From the NCBI GenBank assembly GCA_002281875.1, contig NCHN01000026.1:1-58464 (forward strand): a stretch of DNA of 58,464 nucleotides. The letters run 5' to 3'. The notes under the pieces are model-generated. The model was not told where the DNA came from. It saw only the letters and a program-made list of their open reading frames with translations, and made no database searches. Position numbers and translations under genes: made by a program. This document shows positions 26,460-35,352 of the stretch, one piece after another. Each line of letters opens with the position of its first letter. The first letter of the stretch is position 1. Source of the DNA: Sphingobacteriia bacterium 24-36-13. GTDB lineage: Bacteria > Bacteroidota > Bacteroidia > Chitinophagales > Chitinophagaceae.

Positions 26460-27941
26460 ATGAAAAGAAGAAACTTTTTAAGAAACTTAGGTTTTACTGG
26501 TGGCATATTTGCATTGCCTTCTGTTATATCTGAAACGAATGCTGCAGCATTTGAAAAAGAAAATGAACTGGTAGTTAAAGGCAAAGTCATTAGCGAAGGA
26601 AAGGGAATTGCTGGTGTTGTTGTTACCGATGGTACACAGGTTTTTAAAACGAATAATAAAGGAGAGTATCAATTCACTGTTAAGGAAAATGCTGATTTTG
26701 TTTACATTAGTTCGCCTGCTGGATATGCGTTTGATCATGAAAATTATATAGCTCGCTTTTTTGTTCCAGTAAAAGGAAAGCGAGGAACATTGAATCACGA
26801 TTTCGTATTAACCAAACTCAACACCAACGACCTGCAACATAATTTTGTAGTATGGGCCGATACACAAATGATTTCTGCATCAGACTGCGAACAGTTAAAA
26901 GCGACTACGGTACCCGACTTTAAAAAATTAATGCAACAATACCCTGCCAATACTTTGTTCCACGGTATTGGATGCGGAGACTTGGTATGGGATAAGTTTG
27001 AGTTCTTTAAAGATTATAAAGAAGCGATTGCCATGACGGGCGTTCCTTTTTATAATGTGATTGGGAATCACGATATGGATTTGAATTCAAGAACGGATGA
27101 TTATTCTGCAGAAACTTTTAAAGAACAATTTGGACCCACTTACTATTCTTTTAATAGAGGCGCTATTCATTATGTAGTATTAGATGATGTGTTTTTTATT
27201 GGTACCGCTAAAAAGTATATTGGTTATTTAACAGAGAATCAATTGGCTTGGTTAGAAAAAGATTTGCAAATGGTTGCGCCGGGAACAACCGTGGTTGTGA
27301 GTTTACATATTCCCACATTTACTGGTGCACCAAAGCGAAATAAAAAAGAAGAGGACTTTGGCGGCACGGTTTCGAACAGAAAAAAATTATACAGTTTATT
27401 AGCTCCTTACAAAGTACATATTCTATCGGGCCATACGCATTTTAATGAAAGTTGGGAGGATGGAAATATGATGGAGCATAATCACGGCACTGTTTGTGGT
27501 GCTTGGTGGACGGGTCCAATTTGTGGGGATGGAACCCCGAGAGGTTATGGTGTGTATGAAGTAAATGGTAGTGATATCAAATGGTATTACAAGAGTACCG
27601 AAAAAGAAGCCAATCACCAGTTGCGTATTTATCCAAAAGGATATGCCAAAGCCTATCCTGAAGAAATGGCGGTAAATATTTGGAACTGGGATGCTAAGTG
27701 GACCATTGAGTGGTTTGAAGATGGGGTATCAAAAGGAACTCCAGAACAAAGAGTTGCCAAAGACCCTTGGGCCATTGAATTATATGAGGGTCCATCGCTC
27801 CCCCAAAAACATAAGTTCATTGAACCTACATTAACCGAGCATTTGTTTTTTATAAAGCCATCTGCAAGTGCAAAATCAATCAAAGTAAAAGCCACCGATC
27901 GATTTGGAAAAATTTTTGAAGAAGCGATAATGATCAGTTGA
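26460..27941 (+). CDS. Exported calcineurin-like phosphoesterase with N- and C-terminal accessory domains
   Basis: A 493-residue protein. I chose the ATG at 26460, 11 bp after the susD stop codon, because it gives MKRRNFLRNLGFTGGIFALP, a twin-arginine-like export signal. An N-terminal beta domain (about residues 35-115, VVKGKVISEGKGIAGVVVTDG) is followed by the metallophosphoesterase core: VVWADTQM, GIGCGDLVWDKF, VIGNHDMDL, SLHIPTF and ILSGHTHF. A C-terminal beta domain (about 330-490) completes the usual three-part layout. Position after susCD suggests it acts on a phosphate ester or phosphodiester taken up by that system. The substrate is unknown. Confidence 0.88.
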   Translation: MKRRNFLRNLGFTGGIFALPSVISETNAAAFEKENELVVKGKVISEGKGIAGVVVTDGTQVFKTNNKGEYQFTVKENADFVYISSPAGYAFDHENYIARFFVPVKGKRGTLNHDFVLTKLNTNDLQHNFVVWADTQMISASDCEQLKATTVPDFKKLMQQYPANTLFHGIGCGDLVWDKFEFFKDYKEAIAMTGVPFYNVIGNHDMDLNSRTDDYSAETFKEQFGPTYYSFNRGAIHYVVLDDVFFIGTAKKYIGYLTENQLAWLEKDLQMVAPGTTVVVSLHIPTFTGAPKRNKKEEDFGGTVSNRKKLYSLLAPYKVHILSGHTHFNESWEDGNMMEHNHGTVCGAWWTGPICGDGTPRGYGVYEVNGSDIKWYYKSTEKEANHQLRIYPKGYAKAYPEEMAVNIWNWDAKWTIEWFEDGVSKGTPEQRVAKDPWAIELYEGPSLPQKHKFIEPTLTEHLFFIKPSASAKSIKVKATDRFGKIFEEAIMIS

Positions 27942-27956
27942 TATCTGGGGGCAGAC

Positions 27957-27995
27957 ATCAAAAAAAGGGCACCGTTATCTAGCGGTGCCCTTGTC
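27957..27995 (-). terminator. Terminator of rho
   Basis: A perfect 10-bp stem (AAGGGCACCG at 27965-27974, CGGTGCCCTT at 27983-27992). On the minus strand it is followed by seven T residues, so it ends the rho transcript. On the plus strand there is no T-run after it. Confidence 0.9.
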
Positions 27996-28030
27996 AATTA
28001 TATAAGTGAATATTTTACTCTCGATAAAAT

Positions 28031-29770
28031 CTATCTATTCATGCTGGCCAAAAACTCTTCGTTGCTTTTGGTTCCGCGCATACGCTTGAGTAATTCATTC
28101 ATGGCTTCTTCAGGATTCATATCATTTAAGAATACACGAAGAATATTCATTCTTTGTAGTACATCTTTATCTAATAATAAATCATCTCTACGAGTAGAAG
28201 AACCCACTAAATCAATGGCAGGGAAAATACGCTTATTGGCTAATTTTCTTTCCAACTGTAATTCCATATTACCTGTACCCTTGAATTCTTCAAAAATTAC
28301 TTCGTCCATTTTGCTACCAGTTTCTACCAAGGCAGTTGCTAAAATGGTTAATGATCCACCATTCTCAATTTTACGAGCTGCTCCAAAAAACTGTTTGGGT
28401 TTTAGTAAGGCGTTGGCTTCCACTCCCCCACTTAATACTTTACCACTTGAAGGGGCAACGGTATTATGGGCTCTAGCCAAACGAGTAATTGAATCTAATA
28501 AAATCACTACATCATGACCGCACTCTACCAATCGTTTTGCTTTTTGCAAAGCAATGGCGGAAACCTTTACGTGCTTTTCAGCGGGCTCATCAAAGGTTGA
28601 AGCAATTACTTCCGCATTAACGCTGCGCTCCATATCGGTAACTTCCTCAGGACGCTCATCAATTAACACCACCATCAAATAACACTCTGGGTGATTGGCA
28701 GCAATGGCATTGGCCACTTCTTTCAACAACATGGTCTTACCCACTTTTGGTTGAGCTACAATCAATCCACGCTGGCCCTTACCTATTGGAGTGAATAAAT
28801 CAATAATACGGGTGCTATAGTTGGTAGGAGAAGTAAATAAATTCAGTTTCTGAAAAGGAAACAAAGGTGTTAGGTAATCAAAAGGTACGCGATCACGCAC
28901 TTCGTCGGGGCGCTTACCATTGATGAAATCAACTTTTAAAAGGGCAAAATATTTTTCACCTTCTTTAGGAGGACGAACAGACCCAGTAACCGTATCACCA
29001 GTTTTTAAACCAAATAATTTGATTTGAGAAGGAGATACATATACGTCATCTGGAGAAGACAAATAATTGTAATCGGAAGAACGTAAGAAACCATATCCAT
29101 CAGGCATCATTTCTAACACACCTTCACCAGGAATTACGCCTTCAAATTCAATATTGAAAACAGGTTCTTTTTTAACAGGCTGGTGTCTAGGACGCTCTTG
29201 CTGTAAAGTGGTTTCAGGAGCTTGCGCCGCTTCCCCATTATTGTCGCTGGCTTCCAGAGTTTGAATAATGGCTGCAGCTATATTAGCTGTTGGGTCATTT
29301 TCTACTTGATCATTCTTATTAGTGTCATCAGATTCAGTAGGTTTTTCTAATCTAGGTCTTGGCCCAGGCCCAACCGGTCCTTTTTTAGGTGGCATGGCTT
29401 TTTTGATGGGTCGGCTAGGTCCTGCTGGTTCGTTGTTTTTTATTTCAGGGGGATTAGAAGCCACTACAGGCACAGGTGTTGGAGCGGCTTTTGTAACTTT
29501 CGCTATAGGCGCTGGTGGCGCTTCTTGCATTACTTCTGCCTCTTCTGTAGAACCAGTAGATGTTTTAAAATTAACGGCCTTCTTAGGACGACCCGCTTTT
29601 TTAGGTGCACCATTTTCTTTCGCGGTACTTTCTTGTACAGCTTGCGAATCAAGGATCTTGTAAATCAAGCCTTGTTTGTCTTGTTTTTTTGCACCAGTAA
29701 TTTTTAAACGTTCTGCTATATCCAGTAACTCTGGTAGTAGCATGTCATTTAACTGAAGAATGTCATACAT
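28031..29770 (-). CDS. rho: Transcription termination factor Rho
   Basis: A 579-residue hexameric RNA helicase that ends transcription. The Rho N-terminal domain is at residues 1-45 ([20 protein letters not shown]). Then comes a low-complexity insertion of about 150 residues rich in P, A, K and E. The cold-shock-like RNA-binding domain ([20 protein letters not shown]) and the ATPase follow, with Walker [16 protein letters not shown], Walker [17 protein letters not shown] and the Q-loop region [14 protein letters not shown]. The ending [14 protein letters not shown] is typical. Long Rho insertions are known in Bacteroidota. It stands alone with a terminator after it. Confidence 0.97.
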   Translation of the reverse strand: MYDILQLNDMLLPELLDIAERLKITGAKKQDKQGLIYKILDSQAVQESTAKENGAPKKAGRPKKAVNFKTSTGSTEEAEVMQEAPPAPIAKVTKAAPTPVPVVASNPPEIKNNEPAGPSRPIKKAMPPKKGPVGPGPRPRLEKPTESDDTNKNDQVENDPTANIAAAIIQTLEASDNNGEAAQAPETTLQQERPRHQPVKKEPVFNIEFEGVIPGEGVLEMMPDGYGFLRSSDYNYLSSPDDVYVSPSQIKLFGLKTGDTVTGSVRPPKEGEKYFALLKVDFINGKRPDEVRDRVPFDYLTPLFPFQKLNLFTSPTNYSTRIIDLFTPIGKGQRGLIVAQPKVGKTMLLKEVANAIAANHPECYLMVVLIDERPEEVTDMERSVNAEVIASTFDEPAEKHVKVSAIALQKAKRLVECGHDVVILLDSITRLARAHNTVAPSSGKVLSGGVEANALLKPKQFFGAARKIENGGSLTILATALVETGSKMDEVIFEEFKGTGNMELQLERKLANKRIFPAIDLVGSSTRRDDLLLDKDVLQRMNILRVFLNDMNPEEAMNELLKRMRGTKSNEEFLASMNR

Positions 29771-29967
29771 AAATGGAAAAATTGTTTGGGGGGTATCAAA
29801 TTCAAACTATAAAAAAGGTTAATCCAGTCTAAGGAAAAAAAGCTCAGAAAGGTTAATTGGGTTGATTTGGAAAGAGAGTAACTGAAAATTTGGAGCTCAA
29901 TAACGGGCTAATCAGCATTGTTTCCACTGCAATGTTACTAAATATTTAATAAATACTAAAAAATGCT

Positions 29968-31017
29968 TTAATTGTTTTTTAGATAGATGGTTTGAGAAGG
30001 AAAGGCAAATTCAATTTGTTTCTCTTTAAAACAGCTGGCAATAGCTAAACATATTTCCTGATGGATGTCCATATATTTAATAAAATCGTCACTTAAAACA
30101 AAGTATACAATTTCAAAATTGATGCTAGAATCTGCAAATGACAGCAAATGGCATCGGATTAATTCAGTATCTGTTGTATTATTGATGATATCTTTTATTA
30201 ATTGAGGTATTTCAGCTAGTAACAAAGGGTTTGTATCATAAGTAACCCCGATCGAAAATATTTTTCTTCTTTTTTCTAACCGCTTAAAGTTTTTGATAGT
30301 CGCTTTTACAATTTCTGAATTGGGCATAATTAATTGCTCACCACTTATGCTTCTAATGCGAACCGTTTTTACGCCAATCTTCTCAATGGCCCCTTGCTCA
30401 GCACCCACTACAACAAAGTCTCCCACTTCAAAGGGTTTGTCAAAAAATATGACGAAATAACTAAATAAATCACCCAAAATATTTTGGGCGGCAAGCGCTA
30501 TGGCAATACCCCCCACTCCTAATCCAGCAATGATGGTGGTAATATCGTAACCAAGATTACTTGCTAAAAAAAGAATACCTAAAAACCAAAATACAACTTT
30601 AAGTACGGTCAGAATTCCCGTTAACTGCTTCATTCTTTCGGAAGGCTCACCCTTTATATCCATATAGGTCTTTACACCATAATAAAGGGCATAATTGATC
30701 ATATTAACCACAAAAATCATGGTAACCAAACTTACAGCTACACTTAGCACTTTGTCTGCTTTAGTAGAAATGGTTAGAAGCTGAATTAGGTAATAATTCA
30801 ATATTAAATAAACAATTGGTACAGCAAAACGATCAAAAGCACTTACTAATACATCGTCAAACTGATTGGTAGTATTGGCAGCCCATTTTTGTAATTTTTT
30901 AACTGCTATTTTTTTGATGATTCTTAAAAGTATCCAGGTAAGAAACATGCCTCCTACTACTATAAAATATTTCTCTAAACTGTTGCCCCAATAAATCGTA
31001 TCTAAAATTTTTTGCAT
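29968..31017 (-). CDS. MscS-family mechanosensitive ion channel
   Basis: A 349-residue inner-membrane protein. Four or so hydrophobic segments precede the pore helix LGVGGIAIALAAQNILGDL (about residues 165-185), which has the glycine/alanine packing pattern of MscS TM3. The cytoplasmic beta domain follows (FDKPFEVGDFVVVGAEQGAI, VRIRSISGEQLIMPNSEIV). The family opens under membrane tension and releases solutes during hypo-osmotic shock. It lies about 200 bp upstream of rho on the same strand and is divergent from asnS. Confidence 0.93.
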   Translation of the reverse strand: MQKILDTIYWGNSLEKYFIVVGGMFLTWILLRIIKKIAVKKLQKWAANTTNQFDDVLVSAFDRFAVPIVYLILNYYLIQLLTISTKADKVLSVAVSLVTMIFVVNMINYALYYGVKTYMDIKGEPSERMKQLTGILTVLKVVFWFLGILFLASNLGYDITTIIAGLGVGGIAIALAAQNILGDLFSYFVIFFDKPFEVGDFVVVGAEQGAIEKIGVKTVRIRSISGEQLIMPNSEIVKATIKNFKRLEKRRKIFSIGVTYDTNPLLLAEIPQLIKDIINNTTDTELIRCHLLSFADSSINFEIVYFVLSDDFIKYMDIHQEICLAIASCFKEKQIEFAFPSQTIYLKNN

Positions 31018-31078
31018 AATAATCTGTTTTATTCAACCTGAATCGCTAAAAGGGTAATAGCTAGGCACTTGATTGTCT

Positions 31079-31086
31079 TATATTTG
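31079..31086 (+). promoter_or_regulatory. -7 promoter element of asnS
   Basis: TATATTTG fits the Bacteroidota -7 consensus TAnnTTTG and lies 37 bp before the asnS ATG. The 12-base context CTTATATTTGCA is identical to that before tRNA-Phe. No clear TTTG -33 element was found at the usual distance. Confidence 0.5.
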
Positions 31087-31123
31087 CAAAAACCTTGCCC
31101 AAAAAGCAAATAATTGTAAAAAG

Positions 31124-32575
31124 ATGTTTAACACTAGAATCAAGATAAAAACGCTGTTGGCAGATGGTAAGCCAGGAGATCAGGTAACTGTAATGGGATG
31201 GGTGCGAACTTTTCGCAACAATCAGTTTATAGCTTTAAATGATGGCAGTACCAATAATAATTTGCAAGTAGTAGTAGCGTTGGGCTTATTAGACGATGAA
31301 ACGTTGAAAAGAATTACAACAGGTGCATCACTGAAAGTAATAGGAGAAGTGGTGGAGAGTGTAGGTAAAGGACAGACCATAGAAGTGAAAGCAGTAACAC
31401 TAGAAATACTAGGAGACTCAGATGCAGAGAAGTATCCGCTCCAACCCAAAAAACATAGTTTAGAATTCTTAAGAGAGAAAGCGCATTTGCGTTTTCGTAC
31501 CAATACATTTGGTGCGGTTTTTCGTATTCGTCATTCATTGGCATTTGCAGTACACCAATTTTTTAATCAAAAAGGTTTTGTGTATTTGCATACGCCCATC
31601 ATCACTGCAAGTGATGCAGAGGGTGCTGGTGAAATGTTTAGGGTTACTACATTACCAATGGATGGCTCTGCACCAAAAGATGCAGCAGGTAATATTGATT
31701 ACACAGAAGATTTTTTTGGAAAGAGTACCAACCTTACGGTGAGTGGACAATTAGAAGGAGAATTAGGCGCCATGGCATTCTCAGAAATTTATACATTCGG
31801 ACCAACATTCAGGGCAGAGAATTCGAATACAACCCGCCACCTGGCTGAGTTCTGGATGATTGAGCCTGAAATGGCTTTTCATGATATTGAAGACAATATG
31901 AACTTGGCAGAAGAATTTATTCAATACCTGATTCGTTATGCAATGGAGCATAATAAAGAAGATTTGGAATTCTTAGACCAGCGTTTAGCAGAAGAAGAAA
32001 AACAAAAGCCACAGAACGAACGCGCAGAAATGGGTTTATTAGATAAATTGAATTTTGTTATTAGCAATCAGTTTGAGCGCATCACTTATACTGAAGCCAT
32101 TCAAATTTTATTGGATAGTCCAGCTTACAAAAAGAAGAAGTTCAAGTACGATGTTAGTTGGGGAATTGATATGCAGAGTGAGCACGAACGTTACTTAGTA
32201 GAGAAGCATTTTAAAAAACCAGTTATTGTAACAGGGTATCCAGCAAAAATCAAAGCATTTTATATGCGTTTGAATGATGGATGTGAGCCAGGTAAGGAAA
32301 CGGTAGCTGCGATGGATATTCTTGCACCAGGTATTGGCGAAATAGTAGGTGGTTCACAAAGAGAAGAGCGTTTAGAAAAGCTAGAAGCGAGAATGGCAGA
32401 AATGCATATTCCTGCGGAGGAAATGAGCTGGTATTTAGATACACGCCGCTTCGGAACCGTACCACACGCGGGTTTTGGCTTGGGATTTGAGCGAATGGTA
32501 CAGTTTGTAACCGGGATGACCAATATCAGAGATGTGATTGCATTTGCAAGAACTCCAAAGAATTGCGAATTCTAA
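31124..32575 (+). CDS. asnS: Asparagine--tRNA ligase
   Basis: A 483-residue class IIb aminoacyl-tRNA synthetase that charges tRNA-Asn. I chose the ATG at 31124, because an upstream in-frame TTG at 31073 would overlap the promoter element. The N-terminal OB fold binds the anticodon ([20 protein letters not shown]). Motif 2 is seen in [20 protein letters not shown] and motif 3 in [17 protein letters not shown]. The segment [11 protein letters not shown] and the ending [16 protein letters not shown] are typical of AsnRS. Length fits the family. Confidence 0.96.
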   Translation: MFNTRIKIKTLLADGKPGDQVTVMGWVRTFRNNQFIALNDGSTNNNLQVVVALGLLDDETLKRITTGASLKVIGEVVESVGKGQTIEVKAVTLEILGDSDAEKYPLQPKKHSLEFLREKAHLRFRTNTFGAVFRIRHSLAFAVHQFFNQKGFVYLHTPIITASDAEGAGEMFRVTTLPMDGSAPKDAAGNIDYTEDFFGKSTNLTVSGQLEGELGAMAFSEIYTFGPTFRAENSNTTRHLAEFWMIEPEMAFHDIEDNMNLAEEFIQYLIRYAMEHNKEDLEFLDQRLAEEEKQKPQNERAEMGLLDKLNFVISNQFERITYTEAIQILLDSPAYKKKKFKYDVSWGIDMQSEHERYLVEKHFKKPVIVTGYPAKIKAFYMRLNDGCEPGKETVAAMDILAPGIGEIVGGSQREERLEKLEARMAEMHIPAEEMSWYLDTRRFGTVPHAGFGLGFERMVQFVTGMTNIRDVIAFARTPKNCEF

Positions 32576-32619
32576 AGAAAAATAATGGTGGATAATGCGT
32601 GAATAACCATTCCACTCCT

Positions 32620-32627
32620 TATATTTG
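32620..32627 (+). promoter_or_regulatory. -7 promoter element of tRNA-Phe
   Basis: TATATTTG, identical to the element before asnS, ends 28 bp before the first base of the tRNA. A start of transcription a few bases downstream would give a short leader. Confidence 0.5.
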
Positions 32628-32655
32628 CAGCCCCGAAGGGGAAATATCTACGGAA

Positions 32656-32731
32656 GGTGCGGTAGCTCAGTCGGTAGAGCAAAGGACTGAAAATCCTTGT
32701 GTCGCCGGTTCGATCCCGGCCCACACCACCA
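32656..32731 (+). tRNA. tRNA-Phe (GAA)
   Basis: A 76-base cloverleaf with encoded CCA. The D arm is GCTC/GAGC, the anticodon arm AAGGA/TCCTT with loop CTGAAAA giving anticodon GAA, and the T arm GCCGG/CCGGC with loop TTCGATC. The acceptor stem GGTGCGG pairs with CCACACC with one C5-A68 mismatch. Downstream is a terminator hairpin. Confidence 0.95.
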
Positions 32732-32735
32732 CCAA

Positions 32736-32763
32736 GACCTCAACAGCAATGTTGGGGTTTTTT
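32736..32763 (+). terminator. Terminator after tRNA-Phe
   Basis: ACCTCAACA (32737-32745) pairs with TGTTGGGGT (32750-32758) with one T-G pair and a GCAA loop, followed by a run of T residues. It starts 5 bp after the CCA end of the tRNA. Confidence 0.88.
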
Positions 32764-33132
32764 GTTATATTAATACTCAATAACTAATTATATCGAGTAT
32801 ATTATTATTTATTCTTTTCTATGTAATGATAAGTGCAAATTATTGGGTTGTTCAAAAACATGAGCAACAAGCCAATGAAATAGCTGAATTACTTTCCCCT
32901 AAATATTTTTCTAATAAGCTGACGGGTAAACTATACACTGTTCCGAAATATTAAGTGTTATAATCTTGCAGGTCATATGACTTTGGCTTTTGTTAGTAGA
33001 CAATATTAAGAATAACAACCATAAGTGATTTGATACCCATATTTATATCCATAAATATTCATAAATGGAGTTTAATAGAAATAATCACTATGATTTAATA
33101 TTTCGTGTATTTTTAGTTAAAGTCCAGTGAGA
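32764..33132. other. AT-rich spacer between tRNA-Phe and the PAS kinase
   Basis: About 370 bp without a recognised gene. It holds one small open frame (see 32826-32954) and a short direct repeat (ATAAAT-containing CCATAAATATTCATAAATGG at 33049-33068). The promoter of the downstream kinase should lie in its last 100 bp, but I could not pick out a convincing -7/-33 pair. Confidence 0.5.
32826..32954 (+). CDS. Possible 42-residue small protein or gene remnant
   Basis: An ATG-started frame of 42 codons beginning MISANYWVVQKHEQQANEIA and ending TGKLYTVPKY. The composition looks protein-like (mixed helix-forming residues, no low complexity) in contrast to the surrounding AT-rich sequence. No signal peptide or motif is visible and I do not recognise a family. 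It could be a real small gene, the tail of a decayed gene, or chance. Confidence 0.2.
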   Translation: MISANYWVVQKHEQQANEIAELLSPKYFSNKLTGKLYTVPKY

Positions 33133-35334
33133 ATGGAGCCAACCCCACCATCCATTACAATAGAGTTTCAAACACTCTATTCTATTTATCAATCTTTACC
33201 GCAGCCCACTTTCATATGGAAGTATGAAAATGATGATTTTCAATTAGTAGGGTTTAATCAAGCAGCCACAAAATTTGCAAGCAACCAAATTGATCAGCTT
33301 CTAAATAAAAAAGCAAGTGAATTATATAAAAACGATCAAGAAGTAATTGACGACCTACACCGTTGTTTAAAAGAAAAGACTTCTTTTCAAAAGGAAATTA
33401 ATTACCATTTTAAAAGTAAGGATTCAGATAAATACATTCATGTTCATTATGTATATGTAAATGATCAAATAGTTATTGTTCAACCTGAAGAAATAACGGA
33501 AAGAAAAATACTAGAACAGCAAATCATTGAGAGTGAAAACAGGTTCCATAGTCTAGCAGATAATTCCTTAGTAGGAACTTTCATTATTAAGAATAACGTT
33601 TATACATATATCAATAAAGAGTTTGCCAAAATATTTGGTTTTTCTATTGATGAAATTATTGGAAAGCAACAAGAGGATTTGTTTGTAGAAGAAGATAGCG
33701 TCATTTTGCAACAATACCTATCTGAAAATATTGGTAATGAAAAAAAGCATTCCTGCGAAATAAGGGGAATACACCAAAATAATTCAATCATTGATATTGA
33801 GTTTTTTGGAACTATTAAAACCATCAATGGTCAAGTAGCTATCTTAGGAGCGGTTTTAGATATTACGGAACGAAAAAAATCTGAACATAGGTTGCTGGAA
33901 GCTCAATCGGCTGCTAAAGTTGGTAGTTGGGAAACAGACTTATCAAATTTAAGCGTGTATTGGTCCGATGAAACATTCTCCATTTTTGAGTTAGATAAAA
34001 ATATTTTTCAACCAACCCATAGTTCATTTTTAGATATTGTTCATCCAGAAGATAGAAAAAAAGTAGATGAAGCATTTAGGGCTTCTTTTACTTCATCAGA
34101 TTATGACACTATTCAGCATAGAATTATTACTCCCAATGGAAAAATAAAATTTGTTGAGGAAAGATGGAAGGTTTCTTTTGATATGAACAATGAACCTATT
34201 AGGGTTTTTGGCACTTGTCAGGATATTACGGAAACGATTCAATATGAGGAAAAGTTGGCACTGTCTTCATTGATAGTTAACTCGTCACATGATGTAATTC
34301 TGAGTATTACTTTGGATGGAACCATTACTTCATGGAACAAGGGTGCTGAAAAAGTGTTGGGTTATAGTGATAAAGAAGCAATAGGTCAATCAATTTACAT
34401 GCTAATTCCACCTGAGCTACACGAAGAAGAAATAAATATTACTGCTAGCATAAAAGAGAAAAAAGTAATTGATCGATATGAAACAGTAAGAATTAAAAAA
34501 GATGGAACTATTGTGGATGTTTCTTTAACAGTTTCTCCTATAGTAAATGAATTTAATCAAGTAATAGGGGCATCTAAAATCATGCGGGATATATCTGCTC
34601 AAAAGGTAAGTGAATATGAGAAAGCCCAAATGATGAACGATTTAATACAGCGCAATAAAGACCTTGAACAGTTTGCTTATATTGTTTCTCATAATCTTCG
34701 TGCGCCGGTTGCTAATATTATCGGCGTAACCAATTTTATGAAAATGCCTGATATTCAACCAGAGGAAAATACTCAAATGGTCAGCGCCTTAAATAAATCT
34801 GTTGTGGCACTGGATAACGTAATAAAAGACTTAAGTCTAATATTGCAAATTAGAAGAGAAATTAATGAACAGAAAACATTGATACTGTTTTCTGTAATAA
34901 TGGATGAGATTCAACTTGCTATAGAAAATTTAATCCAAAAAGAAAGTGTGGAATTTGTCTTAGACTTTTCAGAAATAGATGAAATTAATTCTATAAAATC
35001 TTATATCTATAGTATTTTTTATAATTTGATTTCAAACAGTATTAAATACAAACAACTCGATGTTCAACCCATCATTAAAATAAAGTCTTACTTGCTTGAT
35101 AAGCAAATTGTTCTTGTTTTCAAAGACAATGGTTTGGGTATTGATCTTAAAAAGAACAAAGACACGGTATTTGGTTTGTATAAGCGATTCCACTCTCACA
35201 CAGAAGGGAAAGGAATGGGGCTATTCATGGTGAAAACACAAATAGAAACGCTGGGCGGAAAAATCAGTATTAGAAGTGAGCCTAATAGAGGAACTGAATT
35301 TAAAATTGAACTACCACAAGAAACAATCCGATGA
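33133..35334 (+). CDS. Soluble sensor histidine kinase with four PAS domains
   Basis: A 733-residue cytoplasmic protein without membrane segment or signal peptide. I chose the ATG at 33133 over a GTG six bases upstream. PAS domains lie at about residues 15-125, 135-250 (ENRFHSLADNSLVGTFI), 255-370 (a PAS_3 fold with IVHPEDRKKVDEAF) and 375-490 (SWNKGAEKVLGYSDKEA). The phosphoacceptor is H520 in YIVSHNLRAPVANIIG, a HisKA-type box, and the ATPase domain shows NLISNSIKY, DNGLGIDLK and GKGMGLFMVKTQIETLGG. No response regulator is adjacent. None of the PAS domains has the LOV cysteine motif. Input is unknown; the photolyase gene 18 bp downstream may be cotranscribed. Confidence 0.92.
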   Translation: MEPTPPSITIEFQTLYSIYQSLPQPTFIWKYENDDFQLVGFNQAATKFASNQIDQLLNKKASELYKNDQEVIDDLHRCLKEKTSFQKEINYHFKSKDSDKYIHVHYVYVNDQIVIVQPEEITERKILEQQIIESENRFHSLADNSLVGTFIIKNNVYTYINKEFAKIFGFSIDEIIGKQQEDLFVEEDSVILQQYLSENIGNEKKHSCEIRGIHQNNSIIDIEFFGTIKTINGQVAILGAVLDITERKKSEHRLLEAQSAAKVGSWETDLSNLSVYWSDETFSIFELDKNIFQPTHSSFLDIVHPEDRKKVDEAFRASFTSSDYDTIQHRIITPNGKIKFVEERWKVSFDMNNEPIRVFGTCQDITETIQYEEKLALSSLIVNSSHDVILSITLDGTITSWNKGAEKVLGYSDKEAIGQSIYMLIPPELHEEEINITASIKEKKVIDRYETVRIKKDGTIVDVSLTVSPIVNEFNQVIGASKIMRDISAQKVSEYEKAQMMNDLIQRNKDLEQFAYIVSHNLRAPVANIIGVTNFMKMPDIQPEENTQMVSALNKSVVALDNVIKDLSLILQIRREINEQKTLILFSVIMDEIQLAIENLIQKESVEFVLDFSEIDEINSIKSYIYSIFYNLISNSIKYKQLDVQPIIKIKSYLLDKQIVLVFKDNGLGIDLKKNKDTVFGLYKRFHSHTEGKGMGLFMVKTQIETLGGKISIRSEPNRGTEFKIELPQETIR

Positions 35335-35352
35335 AATAAGTGTTATTTAAGG

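Noticed and set aside
31073-31123. TTG start for asnS 17 codons upstream
   Set aside because: It overlaps the TATATTTG promoter element, and the ATG at 31124 gives the usual AsnRS N-terminus.
32599-32787. A 62-codon frame across the tRNA-Phe gene
   Set aside because: It reads straight through the tRNA and its terminator, so it is not a protein gene.
33049-33068. CRISPR-like or iteron repeat at CCATAAATATTCATAAATGG
   Set aside because: Only two short AT-rich copies exist, without regular spacing; this is common in AT-rich spacers.
33133-35334. LOV-type blue-light sensing in the PAS kinase
   Set aside because: None of the four PAS domains contains the conserved NCRFLQ cysteine motif.
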